From Prevotella sp. (GTDB lineage: Bacteria > Bacteroidota > Bacteroidia > Bacteroidales > Bacteroidaceae): a stretch of DNA of 56,757 bases. A program made the translations under genes and the position numbers. Below are positions 56,108 through 56,757 of the stretch, piece by piece. The first letter of the stretch is position 1; each line of letters starts with the position of its first letter. Location: the NCBI GenBank assembly GCA_017557185.1, contig JAFZAP010000027.1:1-56757 (forward strand), given 5' to 3'. Under the pieces are notes generated by a model. It was given only the letters and a program-made list of their open reading frames with translations, ran no database searches and was not told the DNA's origin.

Positions 56108-56757
56108 AATATAGATTTGACCAAATAGCTTTCAATAGCACAGCAAAGAAAACTCCAACAGAATCGGACAAGGAACATTATATTGGTTTGGAGCACATTG
56201 ACAGTGAGTGCCTTGAGATTTCTCGATGGGGTTCCGAAGTTGCCCCTATAGGAGAGAAGTTGATAATGAAAAAGGGGGATGTGCTATTCGGTAAAAGGCG
56301 TGCATATCAAAGGAAACTGGCAATAGCTCCCTTTGACGGAATCTTCTCCGCTCATGGAATGGTACTACGTCCCAATGAGGAGATTGTTGACAAGGACTTT
56401 TTCCCATTTTTCATGAGTTCTGATATATTCATGGAAAGGGCCGTGCAGATTTCAGTGGGAGGGCTATCTCCAACTATCAACTGGAAAGACCTAAGAGAAC
56501 AAGAGTTTGACCTTCCGCCTCTTGCAGAGCAAAAGGTTCTTGCCGAAAAAATATGGGCAGCATATCGTCTCAAAGAGTCATACAAGAAGCTCCTTGCGGC
56601 TACTGAAGAAATGGTGAAATCGCAATTTATCGAGATGTTTGGGAGTGTGGATGATAATCCAAAGTCCTACGATATTAAAAAGGTTGGTGATTTTGCTGAA
56701 TGTTTTGCTGGCGCAACCCCCAGTACCAAGATTCCGTCTTATTGGGATAATGGAAAT
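56104..56757 (+). CDS. hsdS: Type I restriction specificity subunit HsdS, cut by window end
   Basis: 218 codons are present without a stop; the gene continues beyond the window. The first target-recognition domain is complete (about residues 1-145: MKYRFDQIAFNSTAKKTP, YIGLEHIDSECLEISRW, KGDVLFGKRRAYQRKLAIA, ISVGGLSPTINWKDLREQEF). The central conserved helix follows (LPPLAEQKVLAEKIWAAYRLKESYKKL in outline, about 150-190), with SQFIEMFGS as the usual end. The second target-recognition domain begins at YDIKKVGDFAECFAGATPSTKIP. HsdS determines the bipartite DNA sequence recognised by the M and R subunits. The start ATG overlaps the HsdM 2 stop (ATGA). Confidence 0.94.
   Translation, partial: MKYRFDQIAFNSTAKKTPTESDKEHYIGLEHIDSECLEISRWGSEVAPIGEKLIMKKGDVLFGKRRAYQRKLAIAPFDGIFSAHGMVLRPNEEIVDKDFFPFFMSSDIFMERAVQISVGGLSPTINWKDLREQEFDLPPLAEQKVLAEKIWAAYRLKESYKKLLAATEEMVKSQFIEMFGSVDDNPKSYDIKKVGDFAECFAGATPSTKIPSYWDNGN

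Overview
The window looks like a Bacteroidales chromosome, most likely Prevotella or a close relative. The evidence is paired SusC/SusD transporters, lipoproteins with Bacteroidetes-type signal peptides, promoters of the TTTG-N19/20-TAnnTTTG type, secreted proteins ending in a 'DGRR...G(M/L)NIVV.(N/D)GKA.KIMVK' tail, and abundant short interspersed repeats. No rRNA, transposase, integrase or CRISPR array is visible.

Layout. (1) 1-1987 has no gene. It is packed with repeats: two related palindromic elements, one bounded by perfect 29-bp inverted repeats, and a block of degenerate repeats spaced exactly 22 nt. (2) 1988-5164 encodes a secreted GH2 beta-galactosidase carrying two in-frame insertions of interspersed repeat DNA. 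(3) 7195-5133 (minus) is a three-gene overlapping operon: ECF sigma factor, small membrane (anti-sigma-like) protein, lipoprotein. (4) 31153-7452 (minus) is one very long, closely spaced gene series: multi-FAS1 lipoprotein, SusC, SusD, three FAS1 lipoproteins, a second SusC and SusD, a terminator-like hairpin, a double-GH43 enzyme and a small secreted protein. I read it as a polysaccharide utilisation locus in which fasciclin-domain lipoproteins occupy the place of surface glycan-binding proteins. (5) 34655-31263 (minus) encodes a large secreted alpha/alpha-toroid, lyase-like protein. (6) 37927-34745 (minus) and 38742-42500 (plus) are divergent genes for large modular secreted proteins of the same architecture and tail. 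(7) 42501-43103 is a second repeat block, including an 11-unit array with exact 22-nt spacing and a heptad microsatellite that supplies the stop codon of the next gene. (8) 46858-43104 (minus) is an S9 peptidase followed by two tandem deoxynucleoside kinases. (9) 46985-49701 (plus) holds two GH109-type Gfo/Idh/MocA glycosidase-like paralogues, one without and one with a signal peptide. (10) 50549-49779 (minus) encodes a membrane protein with a histone-H1-like Lys/Ser/Thr tail. (11) A CAU-anticodon tRNA at 50718-50791 marks the start of a visibly more AT-rich defence region running off the window end: an AAA ATPase plus TOPRIM-like gene pair, then two different hsdM genes in tandem and a partial hsdS.

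The most promising candidates for something undescribed are: the ATPase/TOPRIM pair placed directly upstream of a type I restriction locus with two HsdM subunits; the double SusCD locus with four FAS1 lipoproteins; and the 22-nt-phased arrays of dyad-symmetric cores found at two separate places. All functional statements come from motif recognition by eye; no database search was possible.
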